A DNA stretch of 64,000 nt, taken from positions 1,068,946 to 1,132,945 of the forward strand of contig NZ_LT699745.1 in assembly GCF_900155385.1 (NCBI RefSeq), written 5' to 3'. This stretch comes from Vreelandella massiliensis (GTDB lineage: Bacteria; Pseudomonadota; Gammaproteobacteria; Pseudomonadales; Halomonadaceae). Below, in pieces: positions 46,984-56,827 of this stretch. The notes under the pieces were generated by a model. It made no database searches. It was not told the DNA's origin and was given only the letters and a program-made list of their open reading frames with translations. Numbering within the stretch: position 1 is the first letter of the stretch; each line of letters opens with the position of its first letter. A program made the translations under genes and the position numbers.

Positions 46984-49076
46984 GCTGTAAAAATTCCATG
47001 AAAGCTGAGCACTTCATGGAGGCAGTGCCGCATGCGTTGGTGGGTCTGACGCGACAAGGAGAGTGCTGTTTTATTAATGCTAAGGCGCGTTCGCTTTTAG
47101 GTGAAGCCGCATCGCCGCAATGCCTCTCAGGTTTGTTAGAAGTGCTCCCTGGTGCATTATCTTCGGCATTAGGCTCGTTGTGGCAAACTTATTTGATGGA
47201 CCTCACATCCGAGCAGTCGAGCAATTGTTCCATAGTGGCGGCAGTACAAGGCAAGCATTATCAGCTGCACCTGATACCGGTCGACGATAATGCCCTCGTT
47301 GGCGGTGTGCTTTTAACCATCGAAGACATTACTCAAGAAGTTCATAAAGAGATACAGCTAGATGTGTTTCGCCAGGGAGTAGGGAACTATCGTGAGTTAC
47401 ACCAAAATGATGCGCGCTGGGACTTTATGTTGGAGGCGTTAAAACGCCTAACCAATAGCCAGTATGCGCTTATCGGCGAGACGGTGACCCAAAAAAACAG
47501 CGCGCTATACAGCTTGCGCGTCCACGCGGTTTCTGATTTGTCTTGGAATGAATCCTCACGCCAGCTGATGCAACGTTTGCGTTCCGGTGAAATGACATTG
47601 TCGAATCCAGATAGCATTCTTGGACGGGTGTTTGCGTATGGCGAAACGGTTTTGACTGATGACCTTGCGGGACATCCTCATAAAACGGGATTTCCACCGG
47701 GACATCCCGAGATATTTAATTTTCTCGGGGTGCCTATCTATGATGGGGAGCGTCTAGTGGGAATGTTTGGCGTCGCTAATGCGCCACAGGGTTATCATAT
47801 AGGAATGGCACGCGAACTTGCCCCTTTTACCACGACGTGCGCGCTATTGATCAACCTTTACCGCGATAGCAAAACTCGTGAAAAAGTGCTGAAACGTTAT
47901 GCCGTTGCTAAGGATAAGGCGCAAGCGGCTAATCGCGCCAAAAATGATTTTCTTTCCTCTATGAGCCATGAGTTGCGTACGCCATTAAACGCGATTTTAG
48001 GCTATGTTCAGCTGTTGAATGATGTTTCTGATTTACCATTGGAAACCCAATTATATATTAAACATATCGATGATAGCGGTAACCATCTTTTAGCGTTAAT
48101 CGGTGATCTGCTCGACTTTGCCAATATTGAAGCGGAGTTGTTACCCGCGGATCTCAAGCCTGTGGCTTTGCAGCCCATACTGGATAGGTTGTGTCATCAG
48201 GTTCAAGGCTTGGCGTCCAAACACGCTATTACGTTAAAGCCCTGGGATAGTCGGGGGTATTATGTAATGGCCGATGCTGAGCGTGTTCAGAGAGTGCTCT
48301 TTCAGTTGGTAAGCAATGCCATTAAGTATCAGCCTCAGGGGGGGAGCGTCGACATCATTATTGAAAAAGTGGCGCAACAAGTTGCTATTCATGTGATGGA
48401 TGAAGGTATTGGCATAGATCCCGCCTACCATGCGGACGTATTTACGCCGTTTAATCGGCTGGAGGCGAGCAAGGGTACAATAGAGGGTACAGGAGTAGGG
48501 CTGAGCCTAGCGCTGAAACTGGCGAAAAGCCTCGGTGGCACCGTGACACTTAAGAGTGAACCCAGTCAAAGCAGTACAAGACATCATGCTGGAAAGCACG
48601 TTGGCGCCGATTTCACGCTTTGGCTGCAATACGCAAAAAGGCCTATTAAAAGTCACGCAGACCATTCTGGTACACAAGAAATACCGCTTAAAAAAGAAGC
48701 TGAGTACAACGGTGCTAGAGTGCTTTATATCGAAGATAACAGGATCAACCAGCGTTTAATGGAGCGCGCCTTTTCTAAATGGCATTTGCTCTCATTGGAT
48801 ATTGCCGAAAGCGCCGAACAAGGGCTCGAGAAGCTTAGTCAGTCTTCCTACGATTTGGTGTTAATGGACATTAGCCTCCCCGGTATGGACGGCTATGCCG
48901 CACTGAAGAAAATACGTGCTACTCCAACGTTAGCCTCTTTGCCTGTTATTGCCGTGACGGCACACGCTAGCGATACGGAGATACACCGTGGCAGAGAAGC
49001 TGGGTTCGACGACTATGTAACAAAGCCGGTGAAACTGAATCTGCTCAAGCAGATGATACATACCTATTTAAATTAG
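46980..49076 (+). CDS. GAF hybrid histidine kinase (PAS?-GAF-HK-REC)
   Basis: 698 residues, start ATG 46980 overlapping the preceding stop by four bases. N-terminal PAS-like region (about 10-115), GAF domain (about 140-290, with LGVPIYDGERLVGMFGVAN), HisKA (His near 330 in SSMSHELRTPLNA), HATPase (VSNAIKYQPQ, DEGIGIDP, GTGVGLSLALK) and a receiver (about 580-695: LYIEDNRINQ, LVLMDISLPGMDG, YVTKPV). No membrane helices. Cotranslated with the membrane kinase, so the two may phosphorylate a shared Hpt. Confidence 0.91.
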   Translation: MSCKNSMKAEHFMEAVPHALVGLTRQGECCFINAKARSLLGEAASPQCLSGLLEVLPGALSSALGSLWQTYLMDLTSEQSSNCSIVAAVQGKHYQLHLIPVDDNALVGGVLLTIEDITQEVHKEIQLDVFRQGVGNYRELHQNDARWDFMLEALKRLTNSQYALIGETVTQKNSALYSLRVHAVSDLSWNESSRQLMQRLRSGEMTLSNPDSILGRVFAYGETVLTDDLAGHPHKTGFPPGHPEIFNFLGVPIYDGERLVGMFGVANAPQGYHIGMARELAPFTTTCALLINLYRDSKTREKVLKRYAVAKDKAQAANRAKNDFLSSMSHELRTPLNAILGYVQLLNDVSDLPLETQLYIKHIDDSGNHLLALIGDLLDFANIEAELLPADLKPVALQPILDRLCHQVQGLASKHAITLKPWDSRGYYVMADAERVQRVLFQLVSNAIKYQPQGGSVDIIIEKVAQQVAIHVMDEGIGIDPAYHADVFTPFNRLEASKGTIEGTGVGLSLALKLAKSLGGTVTLKSEPSQSSTRHHAGKHVGADFTLWLQYAKRPIKSHADHSGTQEIPLKKEAEYNGARVLYIEDNRINQRLMERAFSKWHLLSLDIAESAEQGLEKLSQSSYDLVLMDISLPGMDGYAALKKIRATPTLASLPVIAVTAHASDTEIHRGREAGFDDYVTKPVKLNLLKQMIHTYLN

Positions 49077-49134
49077 TCGAATTGGAGTTGGCTGTACGCT
49101 TTGTGTGGCTAACCGTGTGTAATAAGAGGTAAGT

Positions 49135-50391
49135 GTGCCCGAAAAAATGGCTTTATCCACTAGTTACGGCATTGCGTTGCAACCGATTTGCAATGCTCAG
49201 TTTGTGCATGTTGCTGATGAACTCCTATATCGCGCGCGTTCTGGGGCTGACTCTGTTCAAATTGATGACCCTCTTTTAGCCACAGCGCGGGCATGCACTA
49301 CCGCTTTTTATGAAGTGGGGCTTAGGTCGCTGGTAGGGGAGCGGCGGCTTTTTTTTAATGCCACCGCTGAGTGGGTAAAAAACCCCAATATTATGCCGTT
49401 GCCTAATGCTCAGCTGGTCGCTGAAGTGCCAGCAACGCTTTTAGCCGAGCCAGATATTCGCCAACAGCTCGCCGAGCTGCGCGAGCAGGGGTATCGAATC
49501 TGTGTGGACGATGCCACGCTAGATGCACATGCCGACGACATACTTGAAATGGCCGATTTTTTAAAGGTGGATGTCCGGCGTCGCGACGCGTGGTCTTGGC
49601 CTATGCGGTATCAGCATCAGGCGCTAACCCTCATTGCCACCTTTGTTGAAAATCGCGACCAGTTAGCGCATGCGAAAGAGTCTGGGTACGCGTTATTTCA
49701 AGGGTTTGTCTTTGCACCACCCAACCATATTCAGTCGCCAAATAAACACCGTTCAAGTAATTCGGCAGTAGAGATGCAACTGCTTGCCGAGTTAGCCCTT
49801 AATGACCTGTCTCCCGAGCGACTGGAAAGTTTGCTAGTCCAGCACCCTCATTTGTGCCAGCTCATATTTAAACAACTTAACTCAGCCGCTCACGCCAACC
49901 TGGTACGCACGGTTAGTAGTTTACGCGAGGCCGTTCAACTGCTTGGCACGCGCCGGTTAACAGCCCTTGCAGCAGCGCTTTCGCTATCGCGCAACGATCC
50001 AGTACAAGCAGTTCAGTTACGTGCGGTAGTGATCAGGGCGGCGCTGTGTCGCAACATCGCAAGCCATCTCAAAGATGTGAATGAAAGTACGGCCTTCACG
50101 TTGGGGTTGCTTTCCTTGATTGGCCAGATTGAGGGTGAGCCCATGGAGTCGCTGCTCGCCTCGGTGCCCCTTGAAGATGGTGTAAAAAAGGCACTGCTTC
50201 ATCGAGAAGGCGGTTTAGGGCGATTACTTAACCTAGTGGAGCGGTTTGAGAACGGGGTGCTTACCCAGGTCAGTGCAGGTGTGCTCGGTTTTCTCAATGA
50301 TGATTATTTAAAAGCCGTCGCCTGGGCGGATGCGTTAATCAATGCGGCACCTACCACGAATAAACCCCATGGCAACAATGCCAATAGATAG
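49135..50391 (+). CDS. Degenerate EAL plus HDOD protein
   Basis: 418 residues, start GTG 49135. The first about 205 residues are a YuxH-like EAL fold that keeps DELLYRAR but lacks the catalytic EAL, Asp-Asp and metal ligands (VDDATLDAH in place of DDFG), so it is probably not a phosphodiesterase. Residues about 215-400 are an HDOD domain (LLVQHPHLCQLIFKQLNSAA, LGTRRLTALAAALSLS). Such EAL-HDOD proteins are regulatory scaffolds in motility and biofilm control. Stands between the kinases and the chemosensory genes. Confidence 0.88.
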   Translation: MPEKMALSTSYGIALQPICNAQFVHVADELLYRARSGADSVQIDDPLLATARACTTAFYEVGLRSLVGERRLFFNATAEWVKNPNIMPLPNAQLVAEVPATLLAEPDIRQQLAELREQGYRICVDDATLDAHADDILEMADFLKVDVRRRDAWSWPMRYQHQALTLIATFVENRDQLAHAKESGYALFQGFVFAPPNHIQSPNKHRSSNSAVEMQLLAELALNDLSPERLESLLVQHPHLCQLIFKQLNSAAHANLVRTVSSLREAVQLLGTRRLTALAAALSLSRNDPVQAVQLRAVVIRAALCRNIASHLKDVNESTAFTLGLLSLIGQIEGEPMESLLASVPLEDGVKKALLHREGGLGRLLNLVERFENGVLTQVSAGVLGFLNDDYLKAVAWADALINAAPTTNKPHGNNANR

Positions 50392-50406
50392 AAACTCTCA
50401 TCGCCC

Positions 50407-50450
50407 TGCAAGCCTCTTGTGACGTTGCTGGAAATCGTCACAAAGGTTTG
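50407..50450 (+). terminator. Long hairpin between kinase block and chemosensory block
   Basis: GCAAGCCTCTTGTGACG (50407-50423) pairs with CGTCACAAAGGTTTGC (50435-50450) with one bulged C and one G-T pair, round an 11-base loop. It is 15 bases after the EAL-HDOD stop, with TTTT a few bases on. It probably separates two transcripts. Confidence 0.6.
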
Positions 50451-50563
50451 CAATCTCATTTTAATTGCCACGCTACACTGCCTTGTAAATACCAAATGTC
50501 ACCCATTGGACGGTGGCGTATCCACTGATTCAAGGTCAGCTTTAAGCAAGAGGTAGCACGTTA

Positions 50564-52471
50564 ATGGCATTAAAAAAGAGCACTTCTCGTACTTCTTATA
50601 CACAGCCTGCCAGCGAAGAGGGCGCATCACGCTCAGTGGAGCAGCAGCGTCGTCGTGCGCGCACGTTGGCAAAACAGCAGCAAGCATCCGAGCGTGTGGC
50701 CAGTGCGGCGCAACAGCTCGCTGCAGGTATCACTGAGTCGGGGCGTGCGCGTGATCAGCTCAACGATGCTGTGCAGGAAATTGCTTCAGGTGCCGAGGAG
50801 GCTTCATCGGCAAGTCAGGAGAGTTTGTTTGCTGTTAAAAGCATTGCTGAGCAGGTGAATGCACAAGCCGCAGCGGCTACCGAAGTGCGGAAACTTGCTG
50901 AGCAAGCCAACGATCGCGCCGATGGCGCTAGTGACAAAATTCGTGCCCTTGTTGAGAGTCTGCGTGCAACGGCTACCCGCCAGGATAACTCCCTGAAGTT
51001 AATGCAGCGCTTAGAAGAGCAGGCAGGAGAGATCAACGAAGCGGCACGGCAAGTGATGCGTATTGCTGACCAGACCAATTTGCTGGCCTTGAATGCCGCT
51101 ATCGAAGCGGGACGTGCCGGGCGTCACGGCAAGGGGTTTGCAGTGGTGGCGGACACAGTGCGCACGCTGGCGGAAGGCGCAGAACGCAGCGCCACTGAAA
51201 TAACTGAGCTGGTCGACAGTATTCGCCACAAGAGCGATGAGGCAGGTGGTGCTGTTAAACGCTCCGCTGAGGCAGCGCTTGAGCAGATCAAAAACGGTGA
51301 AGCCATTGAGCAGGGCTTCGACGCCATCCTCAATGAGGTGCGTAACGTAACGCGCGGTGCACGTGATGTCAGTAACAGCGTCGATGAGATTAAAAAAGCC
51401 GTAGACGATTTGCAGCAAGGGTCGGAAAACGTCGCTTCGGCGGCTGACCAGCAAGCCGCTGCCGCAGAAGAGGTCGTCAACTCACTTGGCGAGCAGGGGA
51501 GAGCCTTGCGTGGTGCTGAAGATGCGGCCAATGAGCTTGAAGAGGTCTCCGACGAACTTCGTAGTAGTACGGATATTGCCAAAAGTGCCGAAAGCGTGGC
51601 CTCTTCTGCCGAAGAACTCGCAGCGTCAGTTGAAGAGCTTAACCGCGGCGCACGCGAAGTAGATACCGCATTAAAAGAAATTTTGAGCGGCGCCGAACAG
51701 GGGGCATCAGCCGCAGAGCAAGGGTTGGCCGCTATCAGTCAAGTCGAAACCGCGGTGCATCAGAGTGATAAACGCGCAACGCAAGCCACCACTAGCATCA
51801 AAGAGATTGGCGAGAAGCTCAATGAGAACCATGCCAATGTCCATACCATGGTGGCCACGATTCGCGAGGATCTCCATGCCTCGCGAAATAACCTGAAAAA
51901 TGTGCGTGATGTGCAGCGGTTAAATCGTCAGATCGACAAAATTGCCAACGCCATTGCCAATATCGCTATTAAGACGGGCATGTTGGCCGTAAATGGCGCT
52001 GTCGAAGCCGCACGGGCTGGTGAGTATGGCAAGGGCTTTGCCGTTGTATCGGGTGACATTCAGAATCTTGCCGATGATGCCTCCACTAACGTTGAGCAAG
52101 TGCAAGATCTCGTTCGGCGTATTCAGGATCAGGCGGACGCCGTTGCCGGCGATTTGGACACTTCGTTGGTTACAGTAGAAGCGGATGTCGCGCGTACTGA
52201 GCAGGTGCTGACGGATATCGATGAATTGACAAAGCTGCGTAATCAGCTCAACGACGGTGCCGAGCGCGTGCAGGAGTCTGCCGGCGAAATCAGCGTAGCC
52301 GTGACGCAAAGCAAGAAAGGGATGGAGCAGATTGCGACCGCTGCCGAGCAGTCCGCTTCGAGTGTTCGGGAGGCTTCAACTGCTGCCGATCAGCAGGCGC
52401 AAGGGATAGAAGAGCTTGCTGCTGCCGTAGAAGAGATCGCCTCGATCGCCGATGAAATGCAAAGTAGCTGA
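50564..52471 (+). CDS. Soluble chemoreceptor with duplicated signalling domain
   Basis: 635 residues with no signal, membrane helix or ligand domain. Two complete methyl-accepting signalling modules lie in tandem. Tip 1 is near 169-205 ([20 protein letters not shown]), and tip 2 near 469-505 ([20 protein letters not shown]). The offset is exactly 300 residues without gaps and also holds in the flanking helices ([12 protein letters not shown] at 45 against [12 protein letters not shown] at 345). Tip 1 has lost the Glu of the usual AGEQG, while tip 2 keeps it but is less standard elsewhere. It must be cytoplasmic and could join two arrays or hold two CheA/CheW sites. First gene of the chemosensory block; its stop overlaps an in-frame upstream ATG of the CheW gene. 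Confidence 0.9.
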   Translation: MALKKSTSRTSYTQPASEEGASRSVEQQRRRARTLAKQQQASERVASAAQQLAAGITESGRARDQLNDAVQEIASGAEEASSASQESLFAVKSIAEQVNAQAAAATEVRKLAEQANDRADGASDKIRALVESLRATATRQDNSLKLMQRLEEQAGEINEAARQVMRIADQTNLLALNAAIEAGRAGRHGKGFAVVADTVRTLAEGAERSATEITELVDSIRHKSDEAGGAVKRSAEAALEQIKNGEAIEQGFDAILNEVRNVTRGARDVSNSVDEIKKAVDDLQQGSENVASAADQQAAAAEEVVNSLGEQGRALRGAEDAANELEEVSDELRSSTDIAKSAESVASSAEELAASVEELNRGAREVDTALKEILSGAEQGASAAEQGLAAISQVETAVHQSDKRATQATTSIKEIGEKLNENHANVHTMVATIREDLHASRNNLKNVRDVQRLNRQIDKIANAIANIAIKTGMLAVNGAVEAARAGEYGKGFAVVSGDIQNLADDASTNVEQVQDLVRRIQDQADAVAGDLDTSLVTVEADVARTEQVLTDIDELTKLRNQLNDGAERVQESAGEISVAVTQSKKGMEQIATAAEQSASSVREASTAADQQAQGIEELAAAVEEIASIADEMQSS

Positions 52472-52494
52472 TGCATAACGAGCCAGGAGGCGAT

Positions 52495-54063
52495 ATGAAC
52501 GCAACGCTTCAAACGGATACCGACAGTGATGATGGCGGGTTGCTGCAAGTAGTGAGTTTTGCCCTCGGTCAGGAAACGTTTGCTCTGCCGATGACCCAAG
52601 TACTGGAAATCATGCGCTATCCAGAGCCGGTAAAAGTGCCCATGACGCCGCCCTCTCTGCTTGGTTTGGCGGGGCTGCGCGGCAGTGTGTCACCTATCGT
52701 GGATTTGCGAGCTCTAATAGGAATAGGTCAGAGCACGATTAATGATGCGAGCCGCGTACTGTTACTGGATATGGGACAAAGCGTGGGTATGGTGGTTGAC
52801 CATGTCGACCGTGTCATGACCCTGGACAGTGCATGCATTGAACCAGCAGTCGAGATCAGTAGCGTTGATACCGAACTGCTCAGAGGTGTTTATCGGCTAG
52901 AGGATAACCAGCAGCGCCTGCTTCAGCTCCTCGACCTTAATGCTTTGATGGCACGCGAATTTGCCGGCGACTCCGAAGATGGCAGTGCTGGGATGCTGGC
53001 TAGCATTGGTACGGCCGCTAATCAGTCCGTCGTGGAAGATCAAGAAAATGACGAACTAACGCAACTGGTGAGTCTTGAAGTAGATCATCAGGAGTACGCG
53101 TTTCGTCTTGGCGACGTGCAAGAAATTTTGCGCTATCCCGATCGCATTAGTCGCACGCCTAAGGCTCCGGCACACGTGATTGGGTTGATGACCCGGCGAG
53201 GAAAAACCTTTCCACTTTTCTCCATGCGTGCTTGGTTGGCGTTGCCTCCTTCGCCGGCGGATAGCGAACAAGTGGTCGTCGTATTACGCCGTGGTCAAGT
53301 GCGTTTAGCGTTAGCGGTAGATCAGGTCAAAGAAGTCGTGCGGCTCGACGAAAAACATCTTGAGCCGGTACCCGATGTACTGGCTCGAGACCCCAGCATG
53401 CAGGATGTGGCGGCTATTTGCCGTTTAGACGAGGGACGCCGTCTGCTCAGTTTGTTGGCTACTGATCCTCTTTTTGTCACCGCTAATACGTTAGCGCTTG
53501 TCGACCCCCAGGCTGAGAAAAGCCCGCAAGAGCAAGATGCTGCCATGACCGATGCAACCAATGAAGAGCAAAATGACGAATGCCAGCTAGTGGTCTTCAC
53601 GCTTGATGAGCAGCAATACGGCATTTCTATCGAGCAGGTGCAAGAGATCACCCGGCTGCCTGAGCGCTTTTATCATGTTCCCAAAAGTCCTGATTTCATC
53701 GAAGGCATGATGAATTTGCGCGGCACGGTGTTGCCGGTGGTGGATATGCGAACCCGCTTCGGTGTGGCCGGTATTGAGCACAATGAACGGCAACGTATCT
53801 TGGTGCTTAACCTAGCCGGTATCACAACCGGATTTGTCGTGGATACCGTCAGTGAGGTACGTCGTCTGCAACGTCACACGATTGAACCGGCGCCGCGCTT
53901 GTCGGCTGCGCAGCAAAAATTGCTCGGCGAAGTGGTTCGCACACCTGACAACCAGCTGATTCAGCTGCTTGATGTTAATGCGCTGATGAGCCACGACGAG
54001 CAGCAAGCGCTAGTCGAAAGCGCAGATGTAAATGAAAGCACGTTGTCAACGGCAAATCAGTGA
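52495..54063 (+). CDS. Triple-CheW coupling protein
   Basis: 522 residues from ATG 52495, which has AGGAGG six bases upstream; an in-frame ATG at 52471 overlaps the receptor stop. Three CheW domains in a row at about 16-160 (VVSFALGQETFALPM ... GLAGLRGSVSPIVDLR), 180-325 (VSLEVDHQEYAFRLG ... GLMTRRGKTFPLFSM) and 350-500 (VVFTLDEQQYGISIE ... GMMNLRGTVLPVVDMR). The middle domain has the least typical motif. A single-chain CheW trimer would couple receptors to CheA with fixed stoichiometry, which may suit the double-tip receptor upstream. Confidence 0.92.
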   Translation: MNATLQTDTDSDDGGLLQVVSFALGQETFALPMTQVLEIMRYPEPVKVPMTPPSLLGLAGLRGSVSPIVDLRALIGIGQSTINDASRVLLLDMGQSVGMVVDHVDRVMTLDSACIEPAVEISSVDTELLRGVYRLEDNQQRLLQLLDLNALMAREFAGDSEDGSAGMLASIGTAANQSVVEDQENDELTQLVSLEVDHQEYAFRLGDVQEILRYPDRISRTPKAPAHVIGLMTRRGKTFPLFSMRAWLALPPSPADSEQVVVVLRRGQVRLALAVDQVKEVVRLDEKHLEPVPDVLARDPSMQDVAAICRLDEGRRLLSLLATDPLFVTANTLALVDPQAEKSPQEQDAAMTDATNEEQNDECQLVVFTLDEQQYGISIEQVQEITRLPERFYHVPKSPDFIEGMMNLRGTVLPVVDMRTRFGVAGIEHNERQRILVLNLAGITTGFVVDTVSEVRRLQRHTIEPAPRLSAAQQKLLGEVVRTPDNQLIQLLDVNALMSHDEQQALVESADVNESTLSTANQ

Positions 54064-54081
54064 CCTTTTAGGAATAGCGCC

Positions 54082-55146
54082 ATGTCATTAAAGGTTTTGA
54101 TTGTCGATGACTCGGCACTGATGCGCCGTCAGCTTAAGCAGATGCTGGAAAGAGCAGGCGACATCGTGAGCGAAGTTGCGCGTGATGGGCAGGATGCCCT
54201 TGTGCGTTTGGAAGCTTTCGATCCAGACGTCATCACACTCGACATCAATATGCCGGTAATGGATGGCCTGGCTTGCTTAAGCCATATTATGGCCGAGTCT
54301 CCACGTCCGGTCATTATGGTTTCTTCGCTCACTGAAAAAGGCGCTTTGGCGACCTTTGAGGCGTTGGAGCTTGGCGCGTTCGATTATGTCAATAAACCTG
54401 GCGGCACCGTCTCGCTTAATTTGCGTGATGTCGAGCAGGAGTTGCAGCAAAAAGTGCGTGCTGCGGCTAATCAGCGTCAGTCAATGGCGACCAAGGTACA
54501 AAAGCGCCGTTTACACGACGCCAAGGTAACACGCCAGCCGCGTCAGTCGCTAAGAAGCCGAGTTGGAAGCCGCTATAAATTGGTTGTGGTGGGCGTCTCA
54601 ACCGGCGGCCCAAGCACGTTAGAAAGTATTCTGCGTGAGTTGCCGGCGGGCTTTCCCGTGCCGATTGTGGTCGCGCAGCACATGCCCGCCCACTTCACAA
54701 AACCTTTTGCTGAACGGCTTGACCGTCAGTGTGCGCTAAAAGTGACAGAAGTGCGTGGACCGGCACTGCTGGAACCTGGCCACGTTTATATTGCACGTGG
54801 CGACGCTGATGCCCGGATCGTAAAGCGCGCCGGCAATATACGCATGATCAGTATTCCTGCCTCAGATACCCACCTTTGGCACCCGAGTATTAGCCGATTG
54901 GTGACGTCAGCCCGTGAAGTCTATCAAGACCGCGAACTTATCTGTGTGCAACTCACTGGCATGGGGGATGACGGTGCCGCTGAGATGGCCAGTGCACACC
55001 AGCACGGTGCATTAACCATTGCCGAAAGCGAAGCGAGTGCCGTGGTCTTTGGTATGCCGCGAGCACTTATCGAACAGCAAGGAGCAGGCATGGTGCTTGA
55101 AAGCGAAAAAATTGCCGCGCAGCTGGTGGAGTGGGCAAGCCGCTAG
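54082..55146 (+). CDS. cheB: Chemotaxis methylesterase CheB
   Basis: 354 residues. Receiver (about 1-120) with Asp54 in ITLDINMPVMDG and NKPGG at the end; methylesterase domain (about 165-354) with Ser173 in GVSTGGPST, His200 in VAQHMPAHFT and Asp296 in TGMGDDGAAEM, the full triad. It removes receptor methyl groups when phosphorylated. AGGA precedes ATG 54082. The receptors it acts on are probably those at 50564 and 61389. Confidence 0.95.
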   Translation: MSLKVLIVDDSALMRRQLKQMLERAGDIVSEVARDGQDALVRLEAFDPDVITLDINMPVMDGLACLSHIMAESPRPVIMVSSLTEKGALATFEALELGAFDYVNKPGGTVSLNLRDVEQELQQKVRAAANQRQSMATKVQKRRLHDAKVTRQPRQSLRSRVGSRYKLVVVGVSTGGPSTLESILRELPAGFPVPIVVAQHMPAHFTKPFAERLDRQCALKVTEVRGPALLEPGHVYIARGDADARIVKRAGNIRMISIPASDTHLWHPSISRLVTSAREVYQDRELICVQLTGMGDDGAAEMASAHQHGALTIAESEASAVVFGMPRALIEQQGAGMVLESEKIAAQLVEWASR

Positions 55147-55234
55147 TCAGGTACCAAAAGTGGCGCGTTATGCTTATAAATTTACCCAAAATTGCTACTG
55201 ACATAAGCGATCGATTAATGCCGGGAGGCTAACC

Positions 55235-55909
55235 ATGGCACTTAAACGTCCTGATACCGATCATGCCTTGCCGGCACAAGAAAGGCGCCAGCAGGAGCGC
55301 GACAGTGCCACTCTTTTGGCAGAACTAAAGATAGAGCAGGCGCCCATTCGGCGCTGGGCAGCACGCGATCTAGGGCGCCATCCCGAAGCTGCAGAGGCTT
55401 TGCTGGTAGCGTTGAATGACGAGCCTGATGCAAGCGTACGTGAAGCGCTGTTCTGCAGCCTAGAGGAAATTGCTCATCACGATCCGAGCAGTGAAGTAAG
55501 CATGATGATCACGCGTGGACTGCTTACGTTTTTGCGCTCTGACAGTGCGTTATTGCGCAATGAGGCAATCGATGTGTTGCAGACGCTACCTGAGTCGGTA
55601 GCGCCACATTTAGATGCCTTATTAAACGACGAGGATGCGGATGTGCGTATCTTGGCGCTAGATATTCTTCGCGCGCTGCCTCATCCCAATTCGCCAGTGT
55701 GGGTGACTCAGGTCTTGGCCCGTGAAACGCACCCTAACGTGCTCGGGGCGGCGGTAGACCGAGCTACTGAACTGGGTACTAGCGACATGTTGCCAGCGCT
55801 CAAGGTGCTGCAAGCACAGCCAGATTTACCCAGCTATCTGCGTTTTGCGATCAAGATCGCGCTAGAGCGCATTGAGGACGATGAGCCACAAGGAAGCCAA
55901 GCATGGTAG
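55235..55909 (+). CDS. HEAT-repeat protein in the chemosensory operon
   Basis: 224 residues, soluble and all helical, with several HEAT-like repeats (IRRWAARDLGRHPEAAEALL, VREALFCSLEEIA, LRNEAIDVLQTLP, VRILALDILRALP). GGAGG precedes ATG 55235. Lying between cheB and cheR and overlapping cheR by seven bases, it probably binds one of them or the receptors, for instance to tune adaptation. No catalytic motif. Confidence 0.85.
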   Translation: MALKRPDTDHALPAQERRQQERDSATLLAELKIEQAPIRRWAARDLGRHPEAAEALLVALNDEPDASVREALFCSLEEIAHHDPSSEVSMMITRGLLTFLRSDSALLRNEAIDVLQTLPESVAPHLDALLNDEDADVRILALDILRALPHPNSPVWVTQVLARETHPNVLGAAVDRATELGTSDMLPALKVLQAQPDLPSYLRFAIKIALERIEDDEPQGSQAW

Positions 55910-56817
55910 GTGCTGAAAGCCAAGTCGGAGAGACGTTGATTACAAGTGCTGAGTTTGCCCGCTTTCGCGACTACTTCTATCGTCGCACGGGGCTCTACTT
56001 TGAGGACAGCAAGCGCTATTTCGTCGATAAACGCTTACTAGAACGCATGCGTGTCACCGGCCACGACAGCTTTCGTAGCTACTTTACCTTCGTTCGCTTT
56101 GAGGCCAAGGGAGAGGAGTTTCAGCACCTCGTCAACGCCATGACGGTGAACGAAACCTACTTTATGCGCGAGAAGTATCAATTCGACTGCTTGGTTAGCG
56201 AGGTGCTTAACGAGCGGCTTGCCGCACGGCGCTCAGGGGAAACGCTAAAGATTTGGTCAATCCCCTCAAGCACCGGTGAAGAGCCTTATTCTATTGCCCT
56301 TATGTTGCTTGAACACTGGCCGGCTATTGCCGATGTCGATGTCGAGATTGTGGCATCTGATATTGATACGCGTGTGCTGACCAAAGCCCAGGCAGGTATT
56401 TATAACCAACGCTCGCTCATGCATGTGAGCGAGCGTGTGCGCAGGCGTTATTTTACATCTTTGGAAGGGCAGCGTTGGCAGCTTAACGCCGACATTCGCG
56501 ATGCCATTGCCTTTAGTCAGGTTAATCTCTCGGACTTGGAACAGACCCGCAGCTATCGCGATTTTGATGTGATTTTTTGCCGTAATTTGTTGATTTACTT
56601 TAATGATGCGGCCCGTCGGCGTGCTGCTGAAGTGTTCTTCGATGCCTTAGCGCCGGGCGGCTTCATCTTTTTGGGGCATTCGGAGTCAATGAGCCGTATC
56701 TCATCGCTGTTTACCGTGCGCAAGTTTACGCAGGCGCTGGCCTATCAAAAGCCCGACAACAGCCATTCCCTGACCCCGCAGGGTGTTTCGACATCTCAAG
56801 GTCTGTTTAAACGTTAA
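55903..56817 (+). CDS. cheR: Chemotaxis methyltransferase CheR
   Basis: 304 residues. N-terminal helical domain (about 15-85) followed by the SAM-binding domain: NETYFMRE, IPSSTGEEPYSIAL in the SAM loop, and FDVIFCRNLLIYFN. It methylates receptor glutamates, opposing CheB. No C-terminal TPR or pentapeptide-binding extension beyond the standard length. The start overlaps the HEAT gene. Confidence 0.95.
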   Translation: MVGAESQVGETLITSAEFARFRDYFYRRTGLYFEDSKRYFVDKRLLERMRVTGHDSFRSYFTFVRFEAKGEEFQHLVNAMTVNETYFMREKYQFDCLVSEVLNERLAARRSGETLKIWSIPSSTGEEPYSIALMLLEHWPAIADVDVEIVASDIDTRVLTKAQAGIYNQRSLMHVSERVRRRYFTSLEGQRWQLNADIRDAIAFSQVNLSDLEQTRSYRDFDVIFCRNLLIYFNDAARRRAAEVFFDALAPGGFIFLGHSESMSRISSLFTVRKFTQALAYQKPDNSHSLTPQGVSTSQGLFKR

Positions 56818-56827
56818 GGAGAGCCGG

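Noticed and set aside
50815-51582. Long antisense frames opposite the double-tip receptor
   Set aside because: Ser/Ala-rich antisense products come from the repetitive helical codons of the receptor; no ribosome sites.
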